DNA of 64,000 nucleotides, taken from contig NZ_PKRO01000006.1 in the NCBI RefSeq assembly GCF_002855495.1, forward strand, positions 1 through 64,000, read 5' to 3'. Made by a program: the position numbers and the translations under genes. The stretch's first letter is position 1. The number at the start of each line of letters is the position of its first letter. This document shows, piece by piece, positions 57,689 to 64,000 of the stretch. The notes beneath the pieces are model-generated. The model saw only the letters and a list, made by a program, of their open reading frames with translations, was not told the origin of the DNA and made no database searches. Source of the stretch: Porphyrobacter sp. TH134. GTDB lineage: Bacteria; Pseudomonadota; Alphaproteobacteria; Sphingomonadales; Sphingomonadaceae.

Positions 57689-57717
57689 GATATAGCGCGG
57701 CAATCCTGAATGTGAAG
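57689..57717 (-). promoter_or_regulatory. Predicted ssrA promoter
   Basis: On the minus strand a -35-like CTTCAC (57717-57712) and a -10-like TATATC (57694-57689) are separated by 17 bases. They lie just upstream of the acceptor piece and directly after the mscL stop. This is a sequence-only prediction. Confidence 0.5.
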
Positions 57718-57728
57718 TGAGCGCGGCG

Positions 57729-58148
57729 TTACTTCTTCAGCGCGTCGCGGATTTCCGCCAGCAGTTCCACCTCGGTCGGACCGGCAGGCGCCGCTTCGGC
57801 GGGCTTTATGAACTGCGCGGTGATCTTGTTGACGTAACGCACCATCAGAAAGATGACGAAGGCAAGGATCAGGAAGTTGATCACGACCGATACAAACGCC
57901 CCCAGCCCCAGGACATTGGCCCCGGCGGCGCGCGCGGCTGCCAGCGGGGTTCCGGGCGCAACATTGCCCGACAGGACGATGTAGATATCGGAGAAATCGA
58001 TACTGCCCACAACCGCCCCGACGATCGGCATGATCACCTCGTCCGTCAGCGACTTGACGATCGCCCCGAATGCCGCGCCGATAATGACCCCGACAGCCAG
58101 ATCGATGACATTGCCCTTGGCGATGAAGGCCTTGAATTCTGACAGCAT
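57729..58148 (-). CDS. mscL: Large-conductance mechanosensitive channel
   Basis: This 139-residue channel releases solutes on hypo-osmotic shock. The amphipathic N-terminus [34 protein letters not shown], two membrane helices and a C-terminal helix bundle ([14 protein letters not shown]) are typical. GGGG precedes the ATG at 58148. It lies on the same strand as ssrA. Confidence 0.96.
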   Translation of the reverse strand: MLSEFKAFIAKGNVIDLAVGVIIGAAFGAIVKSLTDEVIMPIVGAVVGSIDFSDIYIVLSGNVAPGTPLAAARAAGANVLGLGAFVSVVINFLILAFVIFLMVRYVNKITAQFIKPAEAAPAGPTEVELLAEIRDALKK

Positions 58149-58316
58149 GTTAGTCCCCTTTATGCTTGCTGTTTGCCGCGTTCTGGCACTCTCTGCGGCC
58201 TCTGCCAAGCCATGGTACTGCGCCTGCTCTGCTTGAACGGGCGAAGTGGTGTGCTATATCCGCAATACAGGAACACCCCGCCGGGCCCGCCCCGCGCGAT
58301 CAGGAGGGAATTGACG

Positions 58317-58919
58317 ATGAATTTCACCACCATGCTGCGCGGTGCCTTTGCGGCTGCTGCCGCCCTCAGCCTTTCCGCCTGCGGGATCAATTCGGTGCCG
58401 GCAGCCGAAGAAGAAGCCAAGGCCAAATGGGCCGACGTTGAGGCGCAATTCCAGCGCCGCGCCAACCTCATCCCGAACCTTGCCGAAGTCACCAAGGGTG
58501 CAGGCGAGAACGAGCGCACGATCCTGACCCAGGTGACCGAAGCCCGCGCCAAGGCCACCAGCGTCAACATCACCGGTGATGATCTCAATGATCCGGCCAA
58601 GATGGAGCAATTCGCCGCCGCGCAGAGCCAGCTGGGCGCCGGCATCGGCCGCCTGCTTGCCAGCGTCGAGGCCTATCCGACCATCCAGTCGAACCAGAAC
58701 TACCTCGCGCTCCAAAGCCAGCTGGAAGGCACGGAAAACCGCATCGCCGTGGCCATCCGCGATTACAACGAGGCTGTGCGCAAATATAACACCACGATCC
58801 GCACCTTCCCGGATTCGATCGGCGCGAACATCATTCACGGCGCTGATCCCATGGTGCCGTTCAAGGCGGTGACCGCTGGCGCAGGAGCCGCTCCGCAGCT
58901 TGACATGACATCGAACTGA
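58317..58919 (+). CDS. lemA: LemA family protein
   Basis: This 200-residue protein has an N-terminal signal/lipoprotein-like segment (AAAAALSLSAC) and a helical LemA domain: WADVEAQFQRRANLIPNLAEVTKG, then NTTIRTFPDSIGANIIHG near the end. GGAGGG precedes the ATG. It is followed by two TPM-domain genes, a widely conserved trio. Confidence 0.92.
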   Translation: MNFTTMLRGAFAAAAALSLSACGINSVPAAEEEAKAKWADVEAQFQRRANLIPNLAEVTKGAGENERTILTQVTEARAKATSVNITGDDLNDPAKMEQFAAAQSQLGAGIGRLLASVEAYPTIQSNQNYLALQSQLEGTENRIAVAIRDYNEAVRKYNTTIRTFPDSIGANIIHGADPMVPFKAVTAGAGAAPQLDMTSN

Positions 58920-58924
58920 CAGGC

Positions 58925-59794
58925 GTGCTGCGCCGTCTGATCCTTGCGCTCGCCTTGGCGGCGGCGTGGCTGGTTGGCCCCTTGGCCGGCCCGCTCGCCG
59001 CGCAGCCGCAATTTCCGGCGCTGACGGGGCGGGTGGTCGACAATGCCGACATCCTCTCGCCCGAGGCTGAGGCCCAGCTGACGGCGAAACTTGCCGCGCT
59101 GGAGACACAGTCGCAGCGCCAGCTGGTGGTGGCGACCATCCCGGACCTGCAAGGGTACGACATTTCCGATTACGGCTACCAGCTCGGCCGCGCCTGGGGC
59201 CTGGGCGACAAGGAGCGCAACGACGGCGCATTGCTGCTGATCGCACCCAATGATCGCAAGGTGCGGATCGAAGTGGGCTATGGGCTTGAAGGCTATCTGA
59301 CCGACGCGCTGTCTTCGCTGATCATTCAAAACCAGATCTTGCCGCGCTTCCGCGACGGCGACTTTCCCGGCGGCATCGTCGCCGGAACCGACGCGATCAT
59401 CGCTCAGCTGCAACTGCCACCCGAAGAGGCCGCCAAGGTTGCCGCGGAAGCAGGCAAGGCGCGGCAAAGCGATGGGGGTTTTCCCATCGGCGTGCTGATC
59501 TGGCTGGCTTTCATGTTTTTCTTTTTCGTCCTGCCGATCATGGCTGGGCGCGGACGGCGGCGCAAATATCGCTCCAAGGGCTCAGGCCCATGGGGTGAGC
59601 GTGGCCGTGACGTATCGGACACGGCGCGGGACATCATCTTGTGGGAAGTCGGCAGCGCGATTGCCCGCGGGCTGCTCTCCGGCGGCGATGATGATGGCGG
59701 CGGCTGGGGCGGCGGCGGCGGATTTGGCGGCGGCGGCGGGTTCGGCGGCGGTGGTGGCTCATTCGGGGGCGGCGGCGCCTCGGGAGGATGGTAG
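58925..59794 (+). CDS. TPM domain protein (YgcG-like), Gly-rich tail
   Basis: This 289-residue protein starts at a GTG with a signal peptide (about residues 1-26). The TPM domain (about 28-170, PALTGRVVDNADILSPEAEAQL ... VRIEVGYGLEGYLTD) is followed by one membrane span (GVLIWLAFMFFFFVLPIM) and a C-terminal run of Gly with Phe and Ser, like YgcG proteins. It is probably involved in photosystem-repair-like or envelope stress work by family, but the bacterial function is unclear. Confidence 0.9.
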   Translation: MLRRLILALALAAAWLVGPLAGPLAAQPQFPALTGRVVDNADILSPEAEAQLTAKLAALETQSQRQLVVATIPDLQGYDISDYGYQLGRAWGLGDKERNDGALLLIAPNDRKVRIEVGYGLEGYLTDALSSLIIQNQILPRFRDGDFPGGIVAGTDAIIAQLQLPPEEAAKVAAEAGKARQSDGGFPIGVLIWLAFMFFFFVLPIMAGRGRRRKYRSKGSGPWGERGRDVSDTARDIILWEVGSAIARGLLSGGDDDGGGWGGGGGFGGGGGFGGGGGSFGGGGASGGW

Positions 59795-59797
59795 CGC

Positions 59798-60472
59798 ATG
59801 GCCTATCTTGATGATGCCGGTCGCCGGTTGGTCAGCGAAGCGGTGACCGCAGCCGAAAGCGCAACCTCGGGCGAGATTGTGACCGTGCTGGCCGACCGTT
59901 CGGACGGTTACACCGATGTGGCGCTGCTGTGGGCAGCAGGGGCAGCCTTTACCGCGATGAGCGTGTTTGCGGCCTTCCCCCTGCCCTTTCTCAACGCCTG
60001 GGATGCCGCAATCGGCGGCTGGGGCCATGAATGGACCACGGGCGAGCTTGCCAGCATGGTGATCGGGCTCGGCCTGCTCAAATTCCTCGCCGTGCTGCTG
60101 GTGCAGCAATGGGAACCGCTGAAGTTCGCGCTGATCCCCGGCCCCACCAAAACCATCCGCGTCCACGGCCAGGCGGTGCGCCAGTTCAAGGTCGGCGCGG
60201 AACGCCGCACCACGGGGCGCACGGGTGTGCTGATCTACCTCTCCATGCGCGAACACCGGGCCGAGATTGTCGCCGATGAAAGCATCGCCGCGATCGTCCC
60301 TGCCGAAGTCTGGGGCGAGGCGATGGGCGATATGCTGGCCCACATCCGCAAGGGACAGGTCGCCGAAGGGCTGGCGGTCGGCATCCGCGACGTTGGCTTC
60401 GTGCTGGCCCAGCATTTCCCGCGCGGCGCGGACGACGTGAACGAACTGCCCGACCGGCTGATTGAGGTTTAG
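59798..60472 (+). CDS. TPM domain protein (second paralogue)
   Basis: This 224-residue protein carries a TPM-type domain split around two hydrophobic segments (VALLWAAGAAFTAMSVFAAFPLPFL and MVIGLGLLKFLAVLLVQQ). LISVAVTAAESATSGEIV-like opening (RLVSEAVTAAESATSGEIVTVLADRSDG) and the late ADESIAAIVPAEVWGEAMGDMLAHIRKG are visible. It starts 3 bp after the first TPM gene and is probably in one operon with lemA. Confidence 0.88.
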   Translation: MAYLDDAGRRLVSEAVTAAESATSGEIVTVLADRSDGYTDVALLWAAGAAFTAMSVFAAFPLPFLNAWDAAIGGWGHEWTTGELASMVIGLGLLKFLAVLLVQQWEPLKFALIPGPTKTIRVHGQAVRQFKVGAERRTTGRTGVLIYLSMREHRAEIVADESIAAIVPAEVWGEAMGDMLAHIRKGQVAEGLAVGIRDVGFVLAQHFPRGADDVNELPDRLIEV

Positions 60473-60480
60473 CGCTTGAC

Positions 60481-60507
60481 CCGCTCGCTCTGAGCCTGTC
60501 GAAGGGC
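60481..60507. repeat. Solo half of a CTGAGCCTGTCGAAGGG-type repeat
   Basis: CCGCTCGCTCTGAGCCTGTCGAAGGG resembles one arm of a common proteobacterial palindromic repeat, without the opposing arm in this intergenic region. It lies between the TPM and NUDIX genes. Confidence 0.6.
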
Positions 60508-60537
60508 GGCAATCTGCCTCACCCGACGGAGCCTCCC

Positions 60538-61089
60538 GTGCAAAAAGACCGCGACGCCGACCTGCCCGAAGAGGTGATGTGGGAGGGGCGCTTCATCACC
60601 GCCAAAAAGCGCGGCCGGTGGGAATATGTCGGCCGTGCACGCGGCATTCGCGCCGCTGCGATCATCGCGCTTGATGATGACCCGGACGGCACCCGCCACG
60701 TAATCCTCGTCAGCCAGTACCGCGTCCCGCTCGGCCGTTTCAGCCTTGAAATCCCCGCAGGGCTGGTCGGCGATGACGCTGGCGGTGAAGGCGAGGAGGC
60801 GACCACCGCTGCCGCACGCGAACTGGAAGAGGAAACAGGCTACCGCGCCGGCATGCTCGAAGTGCTGGGCGAGTTCTATTCCTCGCCCGGCATGGTGTCG
60901 GAATGCTTCACGCTATTGCGGGCGACGGGTCTGGAACGTGTCAGCGAAGGCGGCGGCACGGAAGGGGAGAATATCACCGTCCACCGGGTTGCCTTGCGCG
61001 ATCTTTCGCGCTTCGTGGCCGAATGGCGGCGGGCTGGCCACGCGGTTGACGTGCGGATCGCCCTATTCATGAATTTTTTGGGCGTTTGA
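60538..61089 (+). CDS. NUDIX hydrolase (ADP-ribose pyrophosphatase type)
   Basis: This 183-residue protein (GTG start) contains the Nudix box core AARELEEETGYRAG (REUxEExGU), with the first glycine of the full consensus replaced. The surrounding VILVSQYRVPLGRFSLEIPAGLVGDD and GEFYSSPGMVSECFTLL match ADP-ribose/ADP-sugar pyrophosphatases. It overlaps a short open frame leading into the SDR gene. Confidence 0.9.
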   Translation: MQKDRDADLPEEVMWEGRFITAKKRGRWEYVGRARGIRAAAIIALDDDPDGTRHVILVSQYRVPLGRFSLEIPAGLVGDDAGGEGEEATTAAARELEEETGYRAGMLEVLGEFYSSPGMVSECFTLLRATGLERVSEGGGTEGENITVHRVALRDLSRFVAEWRRAGHAVDVRIALFMNFLGV

Positions 61090-61118
61090 CACCGGGATAT
61101 CTGGGAGAGGATTACATT

Positions 61119-61901
61119 ATGGCAGGCAGAGTAACGGGCAAAATGGCCCTCGTCACCGGCGGCGCGCAGGGCCTTGGCCGCGCGCATTGCATCCGGCTGG
61201 CGCAAGAAGGCGCGCGGGTGCTGGCGACCGATATCAACGGTGCAGGCGCCGAGGAAACGGCTGCGATCATCAATGCCGAAATGGGCGCTGGCACCGCCTA
61301 CGGCATCGCGCATGACGTGACCGATCCGGCCCAATGGGAAATCGCCGTGGACGCCGCGCGCCAACATCTCGGCGGGCTTAACGTGCTGGTCAACAACGCC
61401 GGCATCGGCGTTCCGAGCAATATCGAGGCTTGTGATTTTGGCGACTGGCAGCGCTGCTTTGACATCAACGTCAATTCGATCTTTCATGGCTGCCAGAAGG
61501 CCCTGCCGCTGATGCGCCAACATGCGCCCGGATCGATCATCAACATTTCCAGCATCGCAGGCCTGATCGCCAGCGACACCATGCCCGCCTATAATGCGTC
61601 GAAAGCGGCGGTATGGATGCTGTCGAAGTCGATTGCGCTCCACTGCGCCAAGAAGAGCATGAACATCCGCTGCAATTCGGTGCACCCGACCTTCGTGGAC
61701 ACACCCATTCTGGATGGCACGGCAAAGGCCGCCTCGCTCGACAAGGATGTGCTGCTGGAAAAGCTGGCGCGGCAGATCCCGCTGAAATTCGTGGGCGAGC
61801 CCAATGATATTGCCAACGCGGTGCTCTATCTTGCGAGCGACGAAAGCCGCTTCATGACCGGGGCGGAGCTGAAGCTGGACGGCGGCATTTCAGCGATGTG
61901 A
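61119..61901 (+). CDS. Short-chain dehydrogenase/reductase
   Basis: This 260-residue SDR has MALVTGGAQGLGRAHCIRLAQEGARVLATDI, NNAG, the catalytic Ser in ISSIAGL and YNASKAA (Tyr-x-x-x-Lys). GAGAGGA precedes the ATG at 61119. It resembles hydroxysteroid/secondary-alcohol dehydrogenases of the classical group; the substrate is unknown. Confidence 0.9.
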   Translation: MAGRVTGKMALVTGGAQGLGRAHCIRLAQEGARVLATDINGAGAEETAAIINAEMGAGTAYGIAHDVTDPAQWEIAVDAARQHLGGLNVLVNNAGIGVPSNIEACDFGDWQRCFDINVNSIFHGCQKALPLMRQHAPGSIINISSIAGLIASDTMPAYNASKAAVWMLSKSIALHCAKKSMNIRCNSVHPTFVDTPILDGTAKAASLDKDVLLEKLARQIPLKFVGEPNDIANAVLYLASDESRFMTGAELKLDGGISAM

Positions 61902-61929
61902 AAAAAGAAGGGGCCGCTGTGGCCCCTTC
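61901..61929 (-). terminator. Terminator of the PspC/microprotein operon
   Basis: GAAGGGGCC (61907-61915) pairs with GGCCCCTTC (61921-61929) around a 5-base loop. On the minus strand it is followed by six T residues, so it ends the transcript coming from PspC (stop at 61991). It also lies just past the SDR stop and may work in both directions. Confidence 0.85.
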
Positions 61930-61990
61930 CCGGTTGTGTTCAATCAGGTGCAGCGGCCCGAAAACCGGGAACCGCTTTTGGTCGCTGCAC

Positions 61991-62206
61991 TCAATCCGCG
62001 ATCAGCGCGACCGCCAGGTAGATCAGCACCGGGCTGCCGAAGCCCAGCAGTGTCGCCAGCACAAAGCCGACCCGCACCAGCATGGTGTCGATGCCGAAAT
62101 AGTTGCCGATCCCGGCGCAGACGCCGAAGACCTTGCCCTGGCGCTTGTCGAGGCGGAACCCGGCGCGTGGCGGCTTGCTGCCAGACGTGCCCATGATGTC
62201 GTTCAT
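61991..62206 (-). CDS. PspC domain protein
   Basis: This 71-residue protein has the PspC domain FRLDKRQGKVFGVCAGIGNYFGIDTMLVRVGFVLATLLGFGSPVLIYLAVALIAD with one long membrane span. PspC in enterobacteria senses membrane stress with PspB. GGAGA precedes the ATG. It lies 33 bp after a 37-residue membrane microprotein that has a paralogue a further 33 bp upstream, so the three form one leftward operon. Confidence 0.92.
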   Translation of the reverse strand: MNDIMGTSGSKPPRAGFRLDKRQGKVFGVCAGIGNYFGIDTMLVRVGFVLATLLGFGSPVLIYLAVALIAD

Positions 62207-62239
62207 TTCAATCTGTCTCCAAACAGGCGGGTTGGCGGC

Positions 62240-62353
62240 TCAGGCGATCAGGCCGGGGCTGGCGGGGACGATAGCGTAAGCGAAGCTGGCGATCGTCAGG
62301 ACGACGGCAAAGCTGGCAGAAGCAAGGCGGGCGAAGTTGTCAGAGCGGAACAT
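62240..62353 (-). CDS. 37-residue membrane microprotein, copy 1
   Basis: This protein begins MFRSDNFARLASASFA and ends FAYAIVPASPGLIA, with a single hydrophobic span in the middle. AAAAGGA lies 9 bases upstream. It aligns without gaps to the neighbouring 37-residue protein, sharing MF, RL, a VV pair, FAYAI and the PASP-x-LIA tail, so the two are tandem paralogues. It is too short for most annotation. No function is known. It precedes PspC by 33 bp. Confidence 0.85.
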   Translation of the reverse strand: MFRSDNFARLASASFAVVLTIASFAYAIVPASPGLIA

Positions 62354-62386
62354 GATATCGGGTCCTTTTGGTCAGGCGTTCAAAGA

Positions 62387-62500
62387 TCAGGCGATGAGGG
62401 CCGGGCTGGCGGGGATGATCGCATAGGCGAAGAAAGCGGCCGACATCACGACCGAGAAAGCGGCAGCGAAGAGGCGGTTCGAAGTTTCGGTAGCGAACAT
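62387..62500 (-). CDS. 37-residue membrane microprotein, copy 2
   Basis: This protein begins MFATETSNRLFAAAFS and ends FAYAIIPASPALIA, again with one membrane span. AAAAGGAG lies 7 bases upstream, nearly the same site as copy 1. The gap to copy 1 is 33 bp, equal to the gap between copy 1 and PspC, so the unit repeats every 147 bp. It is the first gene of the operon. Confidence 0.85.
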   Translation of the reverse strand: MFATETSNRLFAAAFSVVMSAAFFAYAIIPASPALIA

Positions 62501-62583
62501 ATGAGGTCTCCTTTTGGTGTGTCTTGTGTTTGTCCCGGACCGTTCCGGGGGATGCAAAGGAGATTGCAGGAGGCGTGCCAAAC

Positions 62584-62613
62584 TCGAAAAATGGCGGAAA
62601 ACTGCCATTTCGA
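62584..62613. promoter_or_regulatory. Inverted repeat in the microprotein-recF divergent region
   Basis: TCGAAAAATGGC and GCCATTTCGA flank an 8-base centre, with a 2-base offset in the A tract. It lies 84 bp upstream of the first microprotein and 130 bp upstream of recF and may be an operator. The binding factor is unknown. Confidence 0.5.
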
Positions 62614-62742
62614 TCCTGTCACCCAGCAAACAGCCCGTTCAGCCAAGCGAAAGATTGGGAAATTGCACCAAGGGTTAGGATTGCCGGTTTTGGCGGTTGC
62701 GCTCTGGCCAAATCGGCCCCCTGTGCTAACCGCCGCAAAGCC

Positions 62743-63831
62743 ATGGGCCTCAGCCGGATCACCCTCGAAAACTTTCGCAACCACGCTGCGACCTCGCTTG
62801 ACGAGACGGCGCATATCAACCTGCTGGTGGGCGAAAACGGGGCGGGGAAAACCAATCTGCTGGAGGCGCTGTCATTGCTCGGGCCGGGGCGCGGGCTCAG
62901 GCGGGCGAACCTTGGCGATCTGGCGCGGCGGGCAATGCCGAGTGACCCTCCCCTGCCCTTTGCCATTGGCGCGAACCTGACGGAGGCCGGCACGGTCTCG
63001 GCGCGGATCGGCACCTATACCGAAGACGGCCAGCCGGGGCGGCGGCTGGTGCGGGTCAACAGCGCCCCGGCCAGTGCGGCGAGCCTTGCCGAATGGCTCG
63101 CGATCAGCTGGCTAACCCCGTCAATGGACGGCCTTTTTACCGATAGCGCAGGCGCACGGCGGCGGTTCATGGACCGTATGGCGCTAGCCATCGCGCCCGA
63201 TCACGCGCGGCGGGTGAACGCACTGGAAACCGCCTTGCGGGAACGGGGCAAGCTATTGGAAACAGGTGGCGATCCGCGCTGGCTGGACGCAATCGAGACA
63301 CAGGCCGCCGATCACGGCGCGGCGGTGGCGCGCGCCCGGATCCAGCTCGTCGCTCGGCTCGCCGATGAATTGTCGGCCCTCCCGCCTGAACCCTTTGCCC
63401 GCCCAGCCCTCTCCTACCTGCCCGGCGGGCCGCTGGACGAGACGGCCCTGCGCGCAGACCTCGCCCGCAACCGCCCGCGTGACCGGGCCGCTGGCCGTGC
63501 GCTGACCGGGCCGCAACGTGATGAATTGCAGGTCAAAATGGCCTCCACCGGCCAGGCCGCCGCCGCCTGTTCGACCGGCGAGCAAAAGGCGATGCTGATC
63601 GCGATCACGCTGGCCCACGGCATCCTTGCCGCGGCGGGCCGCCCCAGCGTTCTCCTGCTGGACGAGGTCGCTGCTCACCTCGATCCCGTCCGCCGGATCG
63701 AACTGTTCCGGCGGCTGCGCGAAGGCCGCGCGCAGGTCTGGATGACCGGCACCGAACTCGCCCCCTTCGATGCCATCCGCGAGGAATCGGCTGTCTGGCG
63801 GGTGTCTGGCGGGGGTGTAGAGCGGGTCTAA
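62743..63831 (+). CDS. recF: DNA replication and repair protein RecF
   Basis: This 362-residue SMC-like ATPase helps load RecA at gaps. ITLENFRNHAATSLD opens the protein, Walker A is GENGAGKTNLLEALSLL, the signature is STGEQKAMLIAI and Walker B is LLLDEVAAHLD. The start at 62743 matches the family; the frame continues open to 62524 but with no homology. It is not next to dnaA or dnaN here. Confidence 0.95.
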   Translation: MGLSRITLENFRNHAATSLDETAHINLLVGENGAGKTNLLEALSLLGPGRGLRRANLGDLARRAMPSDPPLPFAIGANLTEAGTVSARIGTYTEDGQPGRRLVRVNSAPASAASLAEWLAISWLTPSMDGLFTDSAGARRRFMDRMALAIAPDHARRVNALETALRERGKLLETGGDPRWLDAIETQAADHGAAVARARIQLVARLADELSALPPEPFARPALSYLPGGPLDETALRADLARNRPRDRAAGRALTGPQRDELQVKMASTGQAAAACSTGEQKAMLIAITLAHGILAAAGRPSVLLLDEVAAHLDPVRRIELFRRLREGRAQVWMTGTELAPFDAIREESAVWRVSGGGVERV

Positions 63832-63837
63832 ACCGTT

Positions 63838-64000
63838 CTAGACCCCACCTGGCGGCGGCAAGGCACCCTCGACCTGCGCCAAGGTCGCGCCCACCAACCG
63901 CTCGATCCCGGCGGCGGTGGGATGGATTTTATCGGCCTGGAACAGCGCTGGCTCGCGGTAAATGTCCTCAAGCCAGAACGGGATCAGCGCCGCGCCATAT
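63838..64000 (-). CDS. GDSL/SGNH hydrolase (arylesterase), C-terminal part
   Basis: The frame ends with TAG at 63838-63840 and runs off the window edge. The visible 53 residues, ending PPPGGV, contain the block V motif ADKIHPTAAGIERL, which supplies the Asp and His of the SGNH hydrolase triad. The start and nucleophile lie outside the window. The likely product is a TesA-type esterase. Confidence 0.85.
   Translation of the reverse strand, partial: YGAALIPFWLEDIYREPALFQADKIHPTAAGIERLVGATLAQVEGALPPPGGV

Noticed and set aside
57430..57690. Rightward 86-codon frame in the ssrA region
   Set aside because: It is antisense to the tmRNA, whose acceptor stem, CCA end and tag frame explain the sequence.
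59694..59790. GGC-rich tandem repeat
   Set aside because: It is the coding sequence of the Gly-rich tail of a TPM protein, common in this family, not a separate repeat element.

Overview
The window looks like a continuous stretch of chromosome from an alphaproteobacterium of the order Sphingomonadales, most likely an Erythrobacteraceae (Erythrobacter/Porphyrobacter type). The reasons are: roughly 65% GC with dense, short-spaced genes; the rpmF-plsX-fabH-ihfA-merR cluster; an F1-only atpHAGDC operon; DUF2794, DUF1153, DUF2256 and short PspC proteins; and a circularly permuted two-piece tmRNA. The species is an inference; the class is well supported. No complete prophage, insertion sequence, CRISPR array, rRNA or tRNA was seen.

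Layout. 1-500: an unidentified partial gene end and an orphan BrnA-like antitoxin. 509-3675 (-): L32, phospholipid/fatty-acid initiation genes, IHF alpha and a MerR regulator. 3.9-7.2 kb: MAPEG membrane protein, glyoxalase-II-like hydrolase, a hypothetical protein, and a LexA/cI-like S24 regulator divergent from two small genes across a palindromic operator. 7.3-14.6 kb: hydroxyacid dehydrogenase, cysS (carrying an in-frame repeat element), nitroreductase, cobT, a transaldolase-family aldolase and two envelope proteins. 14.6-19.0 kb: priA, an Fe-S (6-4) photolyase-type protein and a GST. 19.1-20.2 kb is an AT-richer patch with an orphan gene. 20.2-23.3 kb: ada, with a perfect parS-type palindrome at its 5' end, a membrane-anchored trypsin-like protease and a lipoprotein. 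23.5-28.3 kb: ATP synthase F1 genes and a strong terminator.

28.3-30.5 kb: an S9 prolyl oligopeptidase gene cut in two by one in-frame amber codon. 30.7-35.6 kb: a SciP-like DUF1153 protein, SOUL protein, HNH protein, glmU, gph, an SDR and DUF2794. 35.6-41.9 kb: cysE, hda-like, a DUF2066-like protein, purM, a PurN-YjbR fusion and a sulfotransferase. 41.9-45.2 kb (-): ndk, lipoprotein, holC, DUF2256, pepA. 45.3-51.1 kb (+): lptD-surA-pdxA-rsmA, an outer-membrane biogenesis operon with the same order as in E. coli. 51.1-56.8 kb: glcB and an arginine succinyltransferase cluster (M20 peptidase-astA-astB) with translationally coupled genes. 56.9-60.5 kb: small membrane protein, ssrA (tmRNA), mscL and a lemA-TPM-TPM cluster. 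60.5-64 kb: NUDIX hydrolase, SDR, PspC with two tandem 37-residue membrane microproteins, recF, and the end of a GDSL esterase.

The most interesting items are non-coding or at the coding/non-coding border: a 91-bp palindromic repeat found once inside the cysS reading frame and once supplying the purN start codon; a parS-like site in ada; a 31-bp hairpin whose only non-Watson-Crick pairs are G-U on one strand; the permuted tmRNA; the tandem microproteins; and the PurN-YjbR fusion.
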